The notes below the pieces were generated by a model. The model did not search any database. It saw only the letters and a list, made by a program, of their open reading frames with translations, and was not told the DNA's origin. From Epsilonproteobacteria bacterium 4484_65 (lineage in GTDB: Bacteria > Campylobacterota > Campylobacteria > Campylobacterales > Sulfurovaceae), in contig NATJ01000078.1 in NCBI GenBank assembly GCA_002085305.1, forward strand, positions 1-6,870: a stretch of DNA of 6,870 nt, written 5' to 3'. Below are positions 5,927 to 6,870 of the stretch, piece after piece. Numbering within the stretch: position 1 is the stretch's first letter; every line of letters begins with the position of its first letter. A program made the position numbers and the translations under genes.

Positions 5927-5980
5927 TAACTTATATAGAGCATATCTAAAAAACTAAATATAGCTCCAGCAGAGGATAGA

Positions 5981-6232
5981 ATGGCCCTTTTAATAACTGA
6001 TGAATGTATAGCATGTGATGCTTGTAGAGAAGAGTGTCCCAATGAGGCAATTGAAGAGAATGATCCGGTTTATCTTATTGATTCAGATAGATGTACTGAG
6101 TGTGTAGGTCACTTTGATGAGCCTCAATGTATTGCAGTATGTCCTGTTGATTGCATTATCTCAGATCCGGATAATGTTGAAAATATAGAAGAGTTAAAAT
6201 TTAAATTCAACAAAATTCAAGAGGAAGAGTAG
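5981..6232 (+). CDS. 2x[4Fe-4S] ferredoxin, Allochromatium (Alvin/YfhL) type
   Basis: This 83-residue acidic electron carrier has nine cysteines: C9, C12, C15, C19, C38, C41, C50, C54 and C58. The first motif is CIACDACREECP. The second is C38xxC41 with an eight-residue spacer (VGHFDEPQ) before C50, then C54P and an extra C58. The long spacer, extra cysteine and C-terminal acidic helix (about 67-83) mark the Allochromatium vinosum subtype, which is known for two clusters of very different, low potentials. By analogy, C9, C12, C15 and C54 would hold one cluster and C19, C38, C41 and C50 the other. The redox partner is unknown. In anaerobic or microaerobic Campylobacterota, pyruvate/2-oxoglutarate oxidoreductases are plausible partners. 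AGAGG sits 5 bases before the ATG. The Ppx/GppA gene starts 9 bases after the stop, so they probably share a transcript. Confidence 0.95.
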   Translation: MALLITDECIACDACREECPNEAIEENDPVYLIDSDRCTECVGHFDEPQCIAVCPVDCIISDPDNVENIEELKFKFNKIQEEE

Positions 6233-6241
6233 AAATAAGTC

Positions 6242-6870
6242 ATGGCTAAACGAACCGCGATCATTGATATCGGTTCAAACTCAGCCAGGCTGGTTATCTT
6301 CGAAAAAACCAGCCGTTATGGCTTCCACCTTATATGTGAACAAAAATCTAAAGTTCGCATCGGAGAAGGTGCTTATGAGAAAGCAGGTCATCTCCAATCT
6401 ATCGGTATAAAAAGAGCTTTTTTAACACTCAAATCTTTTCTCCATACTATCCAAAAATATCAAGCCCATAAAACACTCTGTGTGGCTACCTCTGCACTTA
6501 GAGATGCACCCAATGGTAAACTCTTTGTAACATGGATACAACATGAACTTGGATTGGCTATCAAAATAATCGATGGAAACAAAGAAGCAAAATATGGTGC
6601 TATAGCTGCAAACAACTTACTACCTGTCCATGAAGGTATCACTATAGATATAGGTGGTGGTTCTTCAGATATGGCTCTTATCCAAAATGGCCATATTGCT
6701 GATACCTATTCTCTTAACTTAGGTACCGTCAGACTGAAAGAACTCTTCTTTGACAAAGATATGCCTCTTAAAGAGATAAACAAAAAAGCAAAAGCATACA
6801 TCAAAAATGAACTGGAAAAGCTTCCTAAGCACTTTAAACACTCTTTAGCCATAGGCATAGGTGGAACAGC
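6242..6870 (+). CDS. ppx: Ppx/GppA family phosphatase (exopolyphosphatase / pppGpp phosphohydrolase), C-terminus outside window
   Basis: The frame is open for 209 complete codons to the right edge, covering most of the N-terminal ASKHA-fold catalytic region. Visible motifs are phosphate-1 IIDIGSNSARLVIFE (7-21), VATSALRDAPNG (81-92), the catalytic-glutamate region DGNKEAKYGA (111-120, with E115), phosphate-2 TIDIGGGSSDMALI (134-147), SLNLGTVRL (157-165) and the start of an adenosine/glycine motif, AIGIGGT (203-209). The family removes terminal phosphates from polyphosphate and/or converts pppGpp to ppGpp. Members cannot be assigned to one activity by motif alone, and Campylobacter has two such paralogues. 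The ATG at 6242 follows the ferredoxin stop by 9 bases. GAGGAAGAG, 12 bases upstream inside the ferredoxin end, is the nearest ribosome-site match, suggesting coupling. The gene is cytoplasmic, with no signal peptide. Confidence 0.9.
   Translation, partial: MAKRTAIIDIGSNSARLVIFEKTSRYGFHLICEQKSKVRIGEGAYEKAGHLQSIGIKRAFLTLKSFLHTIQKYQAHKTLCVATSALRDAPNGKLFVTWIQHELGLAIKIIDGNKEAKYGAIAANNLLPVHEGITIDIGGGSSDMALIQNGHIADTYSLNLGTVRLKELFFDKDMPLKEINKKAKAYIKNELEKLPKHFKHSLAIGIGGT

Noticed and set aside
1..6870. A hidden novel system (defence island, prophage, CRISPR, retron, biosynthetic cluster)
   Set aside because: Every gene-sized frame is accounted for by recognised housekeeping families. No regularly spaced repeats, transposase, reverse transcriptase or toxin-antitoxin pair is visible.

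Overview
The window looks like a core-genome segment of a Campylobacterota (epsilonproteobacterial) chromosome, probably a free-living Sulfurovum/Sulfurimonas-like lineage. This rests on recalled protein similarity: an orphan OmpR-type regulator whose C-terminal half is nearly identical to Helicobacter HP1043 (HsrA) and Campylobacter CosR, an Allochromatium-type ferredoxin, and low-GC coding sequence with TGNTATAAT-like promoters and little -35 signal. Genus-level placement is a guess.

Left half, minus strand (1-4046, read right to left): nadA (quinolinate synthase), nadC (quinolinate phosphoribosyltransferase), a DHH/DHHA1 NrnA-like phosphoesterase, and an M23 (LytM) metallopeptidase that runs off the left edge. 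nadA and nadC supply two successive steps of de novo NAD synthesis. The phosphoesterase stop and the peptidase start overlap in TAATG, so those two are probably translationally coupled. The 76-base nadA-nadC gap is almost filled by a pair of inverted GTAG-headed hairpins, resembling a REP doublet (BIME-like element).

Centre, plus strand (4125-5068): plsY (acyl-phosphate:glycerol-3-phosphate acyltransferase) and folB (dihydroneopterin aldolase) are 2 bases apart and diverge from nadA across a 78-base promoter region.

Right, plus strand (5152-6870): an hsrA/cosR orthologue with its own promoter, then a 2x[4Fe-4S] ferredoxin, then the start of a Ppx/GppA phosphatase that runs off the right edge. 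The most striking observation is that the hsrA orthologue is broken near its 3' end. About 29 bases that should encode the start of the DNA-binding wing are missing. The normal tail (RRRGYRFCFPKK...) is still present, but in the +1 frame, so the predicted protein stops at 205 residues instead of about 224. HP1043 is reported to be essential in Helicobacter pylori, so this is either a real and consequential mutation or an assembly fault.

I see no CRISPR array, tRNA, rRNA, insertion sequence or defence-type gene cluster. Apart from the regulator lesion and the REP-like repeats, the content is ordinary housekeeping.
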